Source: Escallonia rubra (lineage: Eukaryota; Streptophyta; Magnoliopsida; Escalloniales; Escalloniaceae). Taken from it: DNA of 64,000 bases. Within the stretch, counting starts at the first letter, position 1; each line of letters starts with the position of its first letter. Both the position numbers and the translations under genes were made by a program. Shown one piece after another: positions 48,152 through 58,699 of the stretch. Location: contig JAVXUO010001818.1 in assembly GCA_033065855.1 (NCBI GenBank), forward strand, positions 62,001 through 126,000. Direction: 5' to 3'. The notes beneath the pieces were generated by a model. It did no database searches. It was not told the origin of the DNA and saw only the letters and a program-made list of their open reading frames with translations.

Positions 48152-48230
48152 GTATATCTTAATAATGTTGTTAGATTAATGTTAGAGAAGATAAGTCTGG
48201 AATCATCAAAATCAACAAGTCAACAATTTT

Positions 48231-48420
48231 AGGATCTAAATTAGCATGATTCTTGGATCTAAATTAACTTGATTCTTGAATCTAAATTGATTGTTGTGCA
48301 GTATATAAAGGCATGCTTTGCCATTTTGTAAAAACACACAATTGAATACAATTCTTCATTTCTTTATACAGCATTCACTTCCTCACATTTCCATATAGCT
48401 CAGAGCAAGCACATGCTCCC
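48231..48420 (+). repeat. remaining 3' LTR of the oldest Copia
   Basis: Resumes after the target duplication ATTTT. It contains three AATC/GATTCTTGGATCTAAATT-type short repeats and a TATA box (TATAAAGG, about 48304), as a Copia LTR does. Its exact end cannot be fixed because the partner LTR is missing. Confidence 0.55.
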
Positions 48421-49734
48421 CGAACGCAAAGCATTTTGTTGGCTGTTGGCTATTGATTTGATTCTTTTCCTTAACAAATGGTATAGGGTTGATGATTTCT
48501 CTTCGGAATAGAATCATAAATGGATGCATTCAAAATCTTGCAAGGCCCTGGACCAGTTCTTTTAGCTTGTCTCTAGGCAAGAGACATGCGTCTTAAGTAT
48601 ATTACTATTCAACGGACTCAGATTCTTGTCTCACACGTAACAGGTGCTAACTAGATTTAAGTTGTGCCAACCCCGATAATTTTTACATTTGCTAGAGTAC
48701 ATATTTTCACTGCCTTAGTGCCTTAGTACAGATACAAGTTTAAAAAGGAGCTCCTTCACATAGCTAAATGCTTGCTCTTATATGCATGTTCACGTTGAAG
48801 ATTGTTTGCGTTATGGGCTCTAATCTTTGGCACGCATGACCTTTATTGTTCTAATTTGAGTTAAATATCTATACTTTATTACCTGTGCACCTGTTTATTT
48901 TCATATTTGGTGCATTTGATGTCCATATGAAGTTACTCAAATTAATTGCTAATAGATCGTCAGTGACACCTTTATACCTCTTAAAAAGCATAAATTATGA
49001 ATAAGAAGAAGTGTAACTGCAATCTCAACCCTTGAAAATCCCCAAGATAAAGTTCTTACAAGCCACGACCCACAAGGTCACCAGAAGGAGCCCAGACAAC
49101 CTCGACATCCCCTGCATAAAAGAAAGTCATCTCTCCAAGTGACATGGTTAATTCCCTGCACACTTGTACGTACCCTCACATTTTGGTGAACATTAATAAC
49201 CCGTTACGAAGTTGTACACATAGGTCTTGACTCCTGTACATCCAACATTGGACTTTTTAATGCTGCCTTTCTTGATCTCTACAATCCAAACACTTGAAGC
49301 CAACCAACTTTTGTTGCAACATTAATCTCCCTTCTGTTCCCTAGCTTCCTCCTTGTTGCGAGCAACATCTTATTGATTTTTGGAGGAAGAGCAAGAATTG
49401 AGCGTATTGCTTATTATTTTCAAATATTTCATGACTTAACTATAAGAATCACATTTTACGTCTTTCTTGGCGAAAATAAAATTAAGCAGAACAGGAAAAA
49501 ATGGCTTTTTAGAAGGCAAATGACTTAACATATGTACTCATGAAAGGCTCAATCAATCTTTGATTTTCAACTATTACAAGTATGGACTGATAATGCAACC
49601 ATCACCCCAGAACATTTATGCATAACAAAGAACAAAAGTTGTAAAAGAAACATATATATCGGAAGTATGTCGGGGGGGGGGGGGGGGGAGGGAGAAGAAA
49701 CAACTTTTTGTAACTTTTATCGGTCTCTTTTTGT
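48421..49734. other. intergenic 3' of the dioxygenase gene
   Basis: AT-rich DNA without a recognised gene. It holds the dispersed repeat at 49191-49374. A pure run of about 18 G lies at 49673-49690, 45 bases after the gene's stop codon and so probably in its 3' UTR. Confidence 0.5.
49191..49374. repeat. dispersed repeat, copy 1
   Basis: Shares ACATTAATAACCCGTTACGA, GGTCTTGACTCCTGTACATC and CTCCTTGTTGCGAGCAAC blocks in order with 60922-61034. Family unknown. Confidence 0.6.
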
Positions 49735-50881
49735 TCACTGCGTGGGTAAGGAGCCTTTGCTTTTGGTGAAGAAAACAGCTGACTGAATATTGTCAAAAGG
49801 CTTATACTTCAAAGGATGTTCTTCATCAATGAACTCTTCTGGAGGTTGAATCACCCCAGTCCCGTAGGAAAATAATGCAACAGAGTATCGCGTTTTGTCT
49901 CCTTTCATGACCACCTGATGCACAGGAGCATGTACCCTTCCATTGCTCCATACCTACCCAATATTCAAGAGAATAACTATTAGATGAAAGTTTATCAATC
50001 TAAGCAGGAAGTGAGGAAAAATCGATTACAGTAACCTAGACTTACTGTGAATGGATAACCAGCCATTACAATGAAGGAACAGTTGGTCGAGGGCGCTACG
50101 TCTATCCACTCCCCGTCTTTGGTTTTGATCTGTAGGCCGCTCACTTGATTCTGATGAAGTATGGTGGTGAAGCTCATGTCAGCATGAGCACCACAACCAA
50201 TATTTGTCTCGCTGCTCTGGGGATCCCTATATTTTATGACCCTAAGAATGTAAGTGCTCGCCTCGACGTGGGATTTGTGGTACTTCTCCACGCCAAAATT
50301 GTCAAATACCATTCTCGTCACCATTTGATCCAGCTCCGCAATTTGCTTCGAGTACGAATATATAGTTTCGCTGCACAATATAAACGTAGAATTATTAGGC
50401 CAAGAGTTTTTTTTGCGGTGCAACATGTGTTTCCAACCACGATTATAAGGATATGCATGCTATTTTCCAAATTCATTCATAATATATAAGACAATCATTA
50501 CCGAAAGGTTTCGTTCCCCTCAGGCCACATGAGATCTGTGAAGCCTTTAGCTTCCTGGAGAGTGCTGGGATCCAGTATGTGCACGCTCTCGCGGAGGGGT
50601 GCTTGGGCTGAAGGGCCAGTGTAGCCGTAGAAGGGCGTGTCGAAAGTATATCTACTTTTGTTTTCGGTGGGAAGGTCGAACAAGTCTTCCATTGCATGGC
50701 AGATTGATCCGTGAAGTTTGGGAGAGACTTTGCCGTAGGCGGCTTCGAAGCAGCCGCAGTCTTCGAGCGCCTGCCGGACCTCGTTGGAGGTGGAGACCCA
50801 GTCACTTGTTCCCGGCGTAAGGTCCTTGCCGGAGAAATCAATGACGGGAACCTTGAAAGGAGTTTGGGTATTGTTAACCAT
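49735..50881 (-). CDS. 2-oxoglutarate/Fe(II)-dependent dioxygenase, AOP-like (3 exons)
   Basis: The only intact host gene seen. Exons on the minus strand are 50502-50881, 50046-50370 and 49735-49953; donors GTAATG and GTAAGT and acceptors GTGCAG and GGGTAG keep the frame, giving 307 residues, normal for the family. The N-terminal DIOX_N part starts VPVIDFSGKDLTPG (residue 11). The jelly-roll core has the iron ligands H189 and D191 (GAHADMSFTTILHQN) and H247 (GRVHAPVHQV), and the 2-oxoglutarate-binding R257-x-S259 (RYSVALF). The family uses O2 and 2-oxoglutarate to oxidise small molecules in the cytosol; overall similarity is to AOP1-type enzymes of the DOXC class. The substrate cannot be told, and the glucosinolate role of Brassicaceae AOP2/3 should not be assumed. 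The start is the first ATG after a TATA box about 100 bases upstream. Confidence 0.9.
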
Positions 50882-50979
50882 GTTTGGAGGACAGGACAGA
50901 AAAATGGAGAAAGATGTTAGAACTGTATACTTTACTGCCGCTTTAGCAAGTGATGGAGAGAGATGTTATCACAAGAGCC

Positions 50980-50987
50980 TATTTATA
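50980..50987 (-). promoter_or_regulatory. TATA box of the dioxygenase gene
   Basis: TATAAATA on the minus strand, about 100 bases before the ATG, leaving about 70 bases for a 5' UTR. Confidence 0.6.
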
Positions 50988-51149
50988 GCAGTGCGAGCCT
51001 TGCGCAACGAAGGGCGGGAAAATAATTTTTTATTCTCAGTGGCGGGCTGGTCAAAAGTCCAAACGGTGGCTGCGTTAGGAAAAGAAGAGTAAGCATAGCG
51101 ATGATCGAAGGCTTAGATATGCTGGATAATCTAAAATATTGAAGGCATG

Positions 51150-51264
51150 GAAACAGTTAAAACAAAGTTGTATACCAAATTGGTACTTCAGCGTAAGTAA
51201 GAAAAAGTTTAACGGCCCGACTAGACAATCTCGAATCTTTTGAATCAATTTTGAGGAAGGGTTT
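51150..51264 (-). mobile_element. L1 LINE remnant, part beyond the solo LTR
   Basis: On the minus strand the frame SKLIQKIRDCLVGPLNF continues the LINE seen at 53256-54330 across the solo LTR insertion. This segment normally links endonuclease and reverse transcriptase. The LINE ends here, close to the promoter of the dioxygenase gene. Confidence 0.45.
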
Positions 51265-53255
51265 TGTAAAGCCCCAAATTTATTTCCGGAGCATTAATGT
51301 CAAATATACAGAGATCAGATAAAATTCCATAATTATCAGAAGACTTCAAATTGGTAAATCAGAGCATACACTAAAATTCCAAACGAAACAATATCGAAAG
51401 TCCCCCAGACGAAAATCAGAAAACCTTAAAATATCAAAAATATCTCAAACGGTCAATCAGAGCATGCACTAATAACTCCCAAGAGTTCATCAATAACTGT
51501 CATAGGGGCCAAAACTTTATACAATCCAAAACTTTTCTCCAAGTTTCAAATCAAAACCTAAGCAATACTGACATGTCTTAATTAAATACACTTAAATGTC
51601 AATACTAACTCTGAAATAAGGCAGCTAACTTTTGGTCACACAGCTAGCCCTTCGAATCCGAAATCCCACCTACTAACCACCTGAAAGGAAAAACAATAAG
51701 GGAATGAGCCAAATGCCCAGTAAGGTCGCTCAAAGGACCAATCAGACAAAATCAAAATATCTGAGAAACGAAATTTTGGAAGCACAAAATGTTTCAACGG
51801 AACGGAGATAAGACCAAATGTCAAATGCCAGAATATATCAGAGTACGGAGACACACACAATCGGACCATATATCAAATGTCAGAATATATCTGAATACGG
51901 AAACAGACACTAGGGAGCCAAATAACAATGTCAAAATATATCTGAGTTCGGAAACAGATACTATCGAAACAGACACTAGAGAGCCATTCAGAAAGTGGTC
52001 ACATACGTCATTCCTGACATATGAGGCCGGTTCGGAAAGTAAGATCGCGATCTCTAGCTCAACTCCCCTGAGCTAGCCCACGTTTCAATCCACGTGGGTA
52101 AGTCGGAAATAAGTCACATACACTGTGACATGGCTCATAAAGTCACCAAAAAAAAATCTCAAAATAACCGTTATCAAATATCAGACAAATCAAACAATAT
52201 TCAAAAGTTTCAAAATCACATTATCAAACAACGAACTCGTCAAACAATAAGTGGAGTTCACGAAAATAATAACGATCATAAATCACTGAAACGACGATAT
52301 CAATATGTCAATATTCTGAGGTCAAACAAATCCGACGGAATTTGATTTTTCACAAATCATAGAATTGACAACAAGTCATTCTTAACAAAGTTCAAAACAA
52401 AAACGAGATGAAGAATCACTTATCCCCATATGAAGAGATTCGGATTTCAAAAGAATCTAAAGACTTACATGAGCGATTGGTCCATCGCTGATTCGAATTT
52501 CGAAAGTAAACCCTTACCTTAATCAAGCCTCTTGAGAGTCACAAATCCTTAAGCTCCTCCTTAGAGCTTCCAAATTTTCCAAGTCTTCTTCTCTATCTCT
52601 CTCTTTCTCTCCCTCTCTCTCTCTCTCTCTCTCTCGTTCAAAGGAGAAGAAAAGAAATAGAGAACCCAAAAAGACTAGAAATGAAATAGAACACTATCTA
52701 TAGGGGACAAATTTTTTTAAAGTTTTTCATTCGACTGAAAATCACCTTTAAGTCGACCGAAAACAACTTTGAGTCGACTGAAAACACATTTTAGTCGACT
52801 AAAACTACTGTTCAAAAACATTGTTCAAGTACTGTTCAAAAATACTGTTCATCGACTGAAACACTCTTAGTCGACTGAAACCTTTTTTAGTCGACTGAAA
52901 CTTCAGAATTTTCAAAACACAATTTCCCTTCATTTTGATTTGAACAAAACCATTTTCTTTCAACCGGAATTGAGTTGACTTGAAACCTTTAAGTCGACCG
53001 AAAACTTCAGTTGCTCATTTACACACAAAAAACCCATTTTCATTCGAAGCCAAACTATTTTCATTCGACCGAATATTTCGGAACTCAAAAACTTTATCAT
53101 CAATAAGTTTTGACTCGAATGAAACCACTTTCACTCGACCGAAAAATTCAGAAACAATCCCAATTCATTTTCTTAATTTTAACAAAAGACCACAACTAAA
53201 ATATAAAAAAAATACTAATTCCGCACAAGGAAAAGAAAATTTTTGGGATATTACA
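51265..53255 (-). mobile_element. solo LTR of a chromovirus
   Basis: On the minus strand it starts TGTAATATCCCAAAAATTTT and ends TTGGGGCTTTACA, 1.99 kb, with a perfect 5-bp target duplication GGTTT on both sides (51260-51264, 53256-53260). It inserted into an L1 LINE. It shares the block reading CTGGGC...GCTCATTCC with the other two solo LTRs in the window. No coding region. Fossil. Confidence 0.88.
52725..53145. repeat. AGTCGACTGAAA array in the solo LTR
   Basis: About a dozen copies of TTTAGTCGACTGAAA or TCATTCGACCGAAA, at 20-40 base spacing, next to a CT microsatellite at about 52585-52635. The same core occurs in the SIRE-like Copia. Confidence 0.88.
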
Positions 53256-54330
53256 GGTTTACCTCACTGCTTTCCTTGCTCCATTCTTTTTTTATTTGTT
53301 CCTCACAGTCAGCACGCTTCACCCACATTGCTTCAAACTGGAATCTTCTTTTTGCTCTGCTTTGGTATTTTGGTAACTGCTCTTCCAGTGTTAGGAAGAT
53401 CGGACTATGATCAGAAACCAAAGTAGAACAGTGATGAACTGTCGCGTAAGGGAACAAATTACTCCACTCTACATTTGCACAAAAGCGACCAAGTTGTTCG
53501 CGAATTGTACGAGGGTAAGGTCTATTGTTGCACCAAGTAAACTTAGAACCATTATACCCCAAATCGCTTAAGCCGCAGTCATCCAAGGCACATTTGAAAT
53601 TCGTAAGTTGCCAATTGGGTTTCCTCCTCATTCCTTGCTTTTCTGCATCAACAAGTACTTCATTAAAATCGCCACCACACAACCATGGCAGGCTATAGTT
53701 TCCATGGAGTTTTCTAAGGAGGGTCTAGGATAGTTGTTTTTTTTATGCATCAGGTTGGCTGTAAAAGCCAGTGAACCTCCATTTTCGGCCGCCATCCTTT
53801 CCCTCCACAGTTACATCAATATGAAATCTCGAATAAATCTGCACCAAAATATCGACATCCTTTCGCCAAAATAGGGCCAGACCTCCTGATTATCCTACGG
53901 GATTGATGCCGATACCGAACATTCCCCATTTATTTTTTAAAGCATCTACCTTACTACTCTTACACTTCGTCTCCATAAGGAAGACTAAATGGGGCACTTC
54001 CTTATTCCACCTATCTTCTAATTCATGAATTGTTCTCGGGTTCCCGAGCCCGTCACAATCCCAAGCTAGAATTTTTGTGGCTTTCGGTGGGATTGGCTTC
54101 CGGTAGCCGCCGATAATATGATAGTATCATCGCTTGCCTTGCATTTTTTTGGGTTGGAATCGACCTCCATCAACTCTACTTCAGAATCTCTTGCTTTTCT
54201 TTTGGATTGTACAGCCACACCCTCCATGGATTCCATTATCTGATTTCCAGCTCTCGTCTTCTTCTTCCACCTTCCATGGCCACCCACATTGCTAGATGCC
54301 TCAATTAGTTTGGATGAAACTAGTTGCACT
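53256..54330 (-). mobile_element. L1 LINE fragment: ORF1 tail and endonuclease
   Basis: On the minus strand: the end of ORF1 (KRKARDSEVELMEVDSNPKK), then the apurinic endonuclease of ORF2 (LAWDCDGLGNPRTIHELEDR, METKCKSSKVDAL, GGDFNEVLVDAEKQGM, FTWCNNRPYPRTIREQLGRF, TLVSDHSPIFLTLEE). The catalytic E of METK, D-x-N of GDFN and SDH are kept. There is an in-frame TAA at about 53898 and a frame change near 53690-53740. Reverse transcriptase is absent, since the element is cut by the solo LTR and ends soon after. The ORF1 front part is also missing. Confidence 0.85.
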
Positions 54331-54584
54331 ATGACAAGTCAATGCGACTATATTCCATGAATGTAGAAAGGTCCAGAAACGATGATTCCGATCAATGGCA
54401 CCGTTGAATATAAAATATAATAACGTTCGGTTTTTTTAACTGCTCTTCCCAGGACGTTAGCCCTCCTTGATTCAATGGTCTGGAGGAATAATATATACCC
54501 AAAAAAATGAGGCGCCTTTGTTACTTTCGGTTTCGTTCCTTAGCCTAGCTTATAGTGCATGCATATGAATGTAAATTTGGGTTG
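54331..54584. other. intergenic
   Basis: No feature recognised between the LINE and the duplicated block. Confidence 0.5.
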
Positions 54585-55958
54585 TCAGATTTGTCGAGTC
54601 AATGTACTCATAAATAGCCGGCGCACTAGACCCACGTTCTCATTGGACATGACTGAACCCTCCTTCTAAGTCTCTGTGGTCCTAACTTAAGATTTCAACT
54701 CTAACAGAGAGAGGACAATATGGTCTTCCATTCCATTTTAGGCAATCTACATTGATTTTGACACCAAATAAACTAATAAAGTAGTGACACCAAATAACTG
54801 ATTGGCTAGTGAAACCAAATACCTTTTCAAAGTTTGACTGGAAGTTTCCAGCAGAATCATCGAAAAGATTAATATAAATCAAGTGGAAGGAAAATTCTTT
54901 TGGCTGATGCAACACTCTTCAAGTTTGAAGCCTCTTTTTGCTCTCCAAAGATGACTTGACTTTACTTTTTTCTTCGGTGAGCAGATGCACATCGTTGATG
55001 TTGCATAACGCAGCAACAACGCTGTAATATATTAAAAAAAATTAAATACGAGAAATAAAAAATAAACATACAATATATAAGGTTAATTTACGAGGTTCAT
55101 AAATATAGTTATGTCCTCGAATTATGACCAGACTTCAATTACACTATTAAGTAATGTTGACAACCAGAAAGCCTAGCCTGGGCTCCCCTCTCTGTTGTCG
55201 TTTTCCTCTCTCTGTATCTTCAAACCCGAACATAAATATAAGATTAATATATGTATCTAAGAAAACTCTAGGGCAAAAAACATATATTATTACAAAAATA
55301 ATTTTTTTTGGAGATCCGCAGCCCACTCACCGACGAGTAGGACCGTCGAAGTTGAGGCTTGGTGTAGAGTACTTGCATTGTAATAATGTTTCTGAGCTGA
55401 AATCAGGCTCCACATATAACAAGTTCTAGCAATTTGTACTTTTGCTATTAAAAGTGAAAAATTATGGTTGAATATGTGTTGGCGGAACTTCTTGAACAAT
55501 CTTGGTATCGTTATAGCTACTTTTTTTAAGGAAAAAAAAACAATTTCACAAGGTGTCGCTAAAGACATTTAGAGTCAGATATGGCTGAATAGCCTATTGG
55601 TTGTACTCGTTCTTATTTATTTACTTAAATCGATAGGAAAATGCATTTTCAGGAAACAAGAAAATATGCATTCACTTGTTTGGATCATGTAGCGTTACTC
55701 TAGCAATAAAAATGGAGCTGAAATAGTTAAAGTGAAACTCAAATATCAAGTCCCATAAATAAAAAACCGGTAAAACCTTCCGATATAAAGTTAGGTTGAC
55801 TTTCTGGCAAAAGTTCTTCTTTTTCGGTTGGTTACAACGATAGAATTTCTTATCCCCAAGTTTTCCGCTTACGCGATAATTAATAAAATATTTGACTCTA
55901 TGAGATTAATTAACAAAACGCTTTTGGGGGATTAATCTCAATTTGGTAGAGAAATAAG

Positions 55959-57050
55959 TAGGGATAGCAATTAGATTCGTACATGGTGGATCTCCGCCCC
56001 GCCCTGCCCTCATAGAAGCGGGTTATTTTGACTTTGATCGGATTGTGGGACGGGTATGATATTTATATTTTTAACCCGCAGCGAGTTAGGGTCGAGTACA
56101 GTATTCTGTCTAATTCGCCTCACATTCGACCCGGTATACTAACCATATGCGTCAACCAATCTCAGTCGTCCATCCCATTCGTGCCTCACATTCGACCCGG
56201 TATACTAACCATATGCATCAACCAATCTCAGTCGTCCATCCCATTCGTGTAGACTCAGTGAGAGAAGTATACCCTACAATTTCTCTTCTTCTCTCACTGA
56301 GTCTACACGGCCGTCCCAGCGTCGCTACTTCCTTTCTCCTTCCCCCACACCGTTGGCCATCAGCCCCCCACGGCCATAAACCACCTCCACCTCACCACCA
56401 CCTAATCGGCCACCCACCACTGTCGCCACCACCTAACGGTCGACCAAACACAGTCCACCTCCTGACCTCTATCATAACCACGTAACCGTCCACGTCCAGT
56501 GTCACCACCACTTCTACCATCGGCACAACATCTTTCTAGAGTTGATTGACCACCGAGAAGATTGGATCTGGATGCAAATTGCCGAATTTGAAGGTTAGCA
56601 CTGTTGGGTAAAAATGGTGAGTGATGGGTGAAAATGATTTTGCTGAATTTTCTCTTTTCATTCGGTGGCGATGGGTAAGAATTGGCGAGTGAATGCCGGC
56701 TGCAGTTGTGGGAAAGGGGTGCTGTTGTACTGTGGTGCTCGGGGTAATTGCTGAGGCGGGGCTGGGTGGGGAAGGTTAGCACTGTTGGGTGAAAATTGAC
56801 TGATGGGTGAAATTGGGTTTGCTAATGTTCTCTTTTCATTCGGTCGTGATGGGTGGAAATGACATGTGAGTGTCGGCTGTAGCTGTGGGAAGGGGCTGCC
56901 GCGGTGCCACCATGCTCGGGGTAATTGCTGAGGCGGGGCGAAGCGGGTATTTAGGACTGCAAAGAAGATTGGGACAGATCGGGTTTTATAAACTAGCTTA
57001 GGGTCGGGGATGGTATTGCACTCATCTGACCCGTCCCATTGCCATTCCTA
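55959..57050. mobile_element. hAT-like non-autonomous element in copy A
   Basis: Ends TAGGGATAGCAATTAG and, reverse complemented, TAGGAATGGCAATGGGACGG. Perfect 8-bp target duplication GAAATAAG (55951-55958, 57051-57058). Copy B has the same locus without it (AGATAAATAAGTTAC), which confirms the insertion. Related to the element at 16645 by ends, GGGCGGG-rich subtermini and a GTGG-rich middle. Internal tandem repeats: a 66-bp pair at 56118-56249 and a ~190-bp pair at about 56590-56760 and 56772-56940. Confidence 0.9.
56118..56249. repeat. 66-bp tandem pair inside the hAT-like element
   Basis: CCTCACATTCGACCCGGTAT ... CCATCCCATTCGTG occurs twice in succession with a single difference. Confidence 0.92.
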
Positions 57051-57230
57051 GAAATAAGTTACTAGAAAATAATGTATAGTAAGCTCATCTATGGAAAAAA
57101 ATCATAGAGTTGGACGTCTAATAGGAGTAATAAGTTTTCCAAAAGTCATGTCGACCTATTACAAATTATTGGTAGAACCTAGGCTTGAATAAATAATATA
57201 TATATATATACCAATATAAAAATATATACA

Positions 57231-58695
57231 ACTGTCAGATATTGTTGACTCAATATACTCATAAATAAACACTATGCAGCCGACGTACTCTTAAGGAAAA
57301 AGACAGTAAACTAAACCCGCGTTCGCATTAAACATCCTGAAGTCCACTGAACCCTCCTTCTAAGTCCCAGCTGCGGCTTTATGGACTATATCAGATACAG
57401 TCTGCGTGGTCCTCACTTAAGATTTCAACCCTTACACAGGGGACAACATGGTCTTCCATTCCATTTTAGGCCATCTAAATTGATTTTGACACCAAATAAA
57501 CTAATAAAGTAGTGACACCAAATAACTGATTACCTAGTGACACCAAATACCTTTTCAAAGTTTGACCGGAAGTTTCCAGCGGAATCATAAAAAAGATTAA
57601 TATAAATCAAGCGGAAGGAGAATTCTATTGGCTGAAGCAACACTATTCAAGTTTGAATATTTTTTTGCACATAATATATTTAAAAAACAAAAATATGAGA
57701 AATCAAAAACAAACGTACAACATGACAAACGCACAACATAAAGTTTACGAGGTTCATAAATATCGTTACGTAATCGAAGTATGATCAGGTTTCGATTACA
57801 CTATTCAACAATGTTGATAACTAGAAATCCTAACCCCCCCTTCTCTGTAGCCGTTTTTCTCTCTCCCTATCTCCAAACCGAACATAAATATAAGAATATA
57901 TGTAATGCATTATTACAAAAGTAAATTTCTTTTAGAGAGCTGCGGCCACTCACCGACGAGTGGGACCTCCGAAGTTGAGGCTTGGTGTAAGTACTTACAT
58001 TGTAATAATGTCTCTGGGCTGAAATGAGGCTCCACAGGTAACAAGTGCTAGCAATTTGTTCTTTTGCTATTAAAAGTGAAAATTTATGTTGAATATGTCT
58101 TGGTGGAACTTTTTGAACAATCTTGGTACCATTATAGCTACTTTTTTTTTTAAAAGAAAACAAACAACAATTCATAAGGTGTCGCTAAAGGCATTTAGAG
58201 TCAGCTACGACTGAATAGTCTATTTGTTGTATTCTTATTTATTTACTTAAATCAGTAGAAAAATGCATTTTGCGGAAACAAGAAAATATGCATTCACTTG
58301 TTTGGATGATGTATAGTTACTCTAACAATAAAAATGGAGCTGAAGTAAAAGTGAAACTCATATATCAAGTCCCAAAAGTAAAAAACCAGTAAAACCTTCC
58401 GATATAGAGTTAGGTTAACTTTCTCGCAAAAATTCTTCTTTTTTGGTTGATTACAATGGTAGAATTTTCTTATCCCCAAGGTAATTAATAAAATATTTGA
58501 CTCTATGGGATTAACAAAAAGCCTTTGGGGGATTAGTCTCAATATGGTAGATAAATAAGTTACTACTGAATAATGTATAATAAGCTCATCTATGGAAAGC
58601 CGTTAAAGCAAAAATCATAAATTTGGACGTCTAATAACAAGTCTTCCAAAAGTCATATCGACCGATTACAAATTATTGGTAGAGCCTGGCCATGA
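57231..58695. repeat. tandem duplication, copy B
   Basis: Uninterrupted partner of copy A, starting at CTGTCAGATATTG and ending ACAAATTATTGGTAGAGCCT. It has an extra 40-60 base segment near 57370-57405 that copy A lacks. Confidence 0.82.
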
Positions 58696-58699
58696 ATCA

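Larger units (their letters stand above)
33476..48225 (-). mobile_element. SIRE/Maximus-like Copia, about 9.75 kb without its insert, broken
   Basis: Minus-strand element with LTRs at 33476-34604 and 42245-48225, a perfect 5-bp target duplication ATTTT on both sides (33471-33475, 48226-48230), a tRNA-Met primer site (42230-42242) and a polypurine tract (34606-34618). Gag, pol and an extra 3' frame follow in that order. The long gag with two zinc knuckles, total length and extra frame point to the SIRE/Maximus lineage. It inserted into the 3' LTR of the older Copia and later received a Tork-like Copia in its own LTR. A handful of breaks. Confidence 0.9.
42245..48225 (-). repeat. SIRE-like 5' LTR, split by Tork-like Copia
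   Basis: Matches 33476-34604: first part 42245-43161, then the inserted Copia, then 48157-48225 ending AAGTCAACA. The array at about 42838-42978 has about 7 units. Confidence 0.9.
54585..57200. repeat. tandem duplication, copy A (~1.5 kb plus hAT insert)
   Basis: From ATTTGTCGAGTCAATG through three GACACCAAATA motifs and the CTCACCGACGAGTAGGACC block to ACAAATTATTGGTAGAACCT, this block is repeated as copy B right after it. Identity is roughly 85% by eye. Content is not recognised: no coding frame is shared between the copies. Copy A is interrupted by a hAT-like element. Confidence 0.82.

Noticed and set aside
49010-49135. Minus-strand peptide GDVEVVWAPSGDLVGRGL resembling a protein C-terminus
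   Set aside because: Too short and without splice signals or a partner exon that I could recognise.
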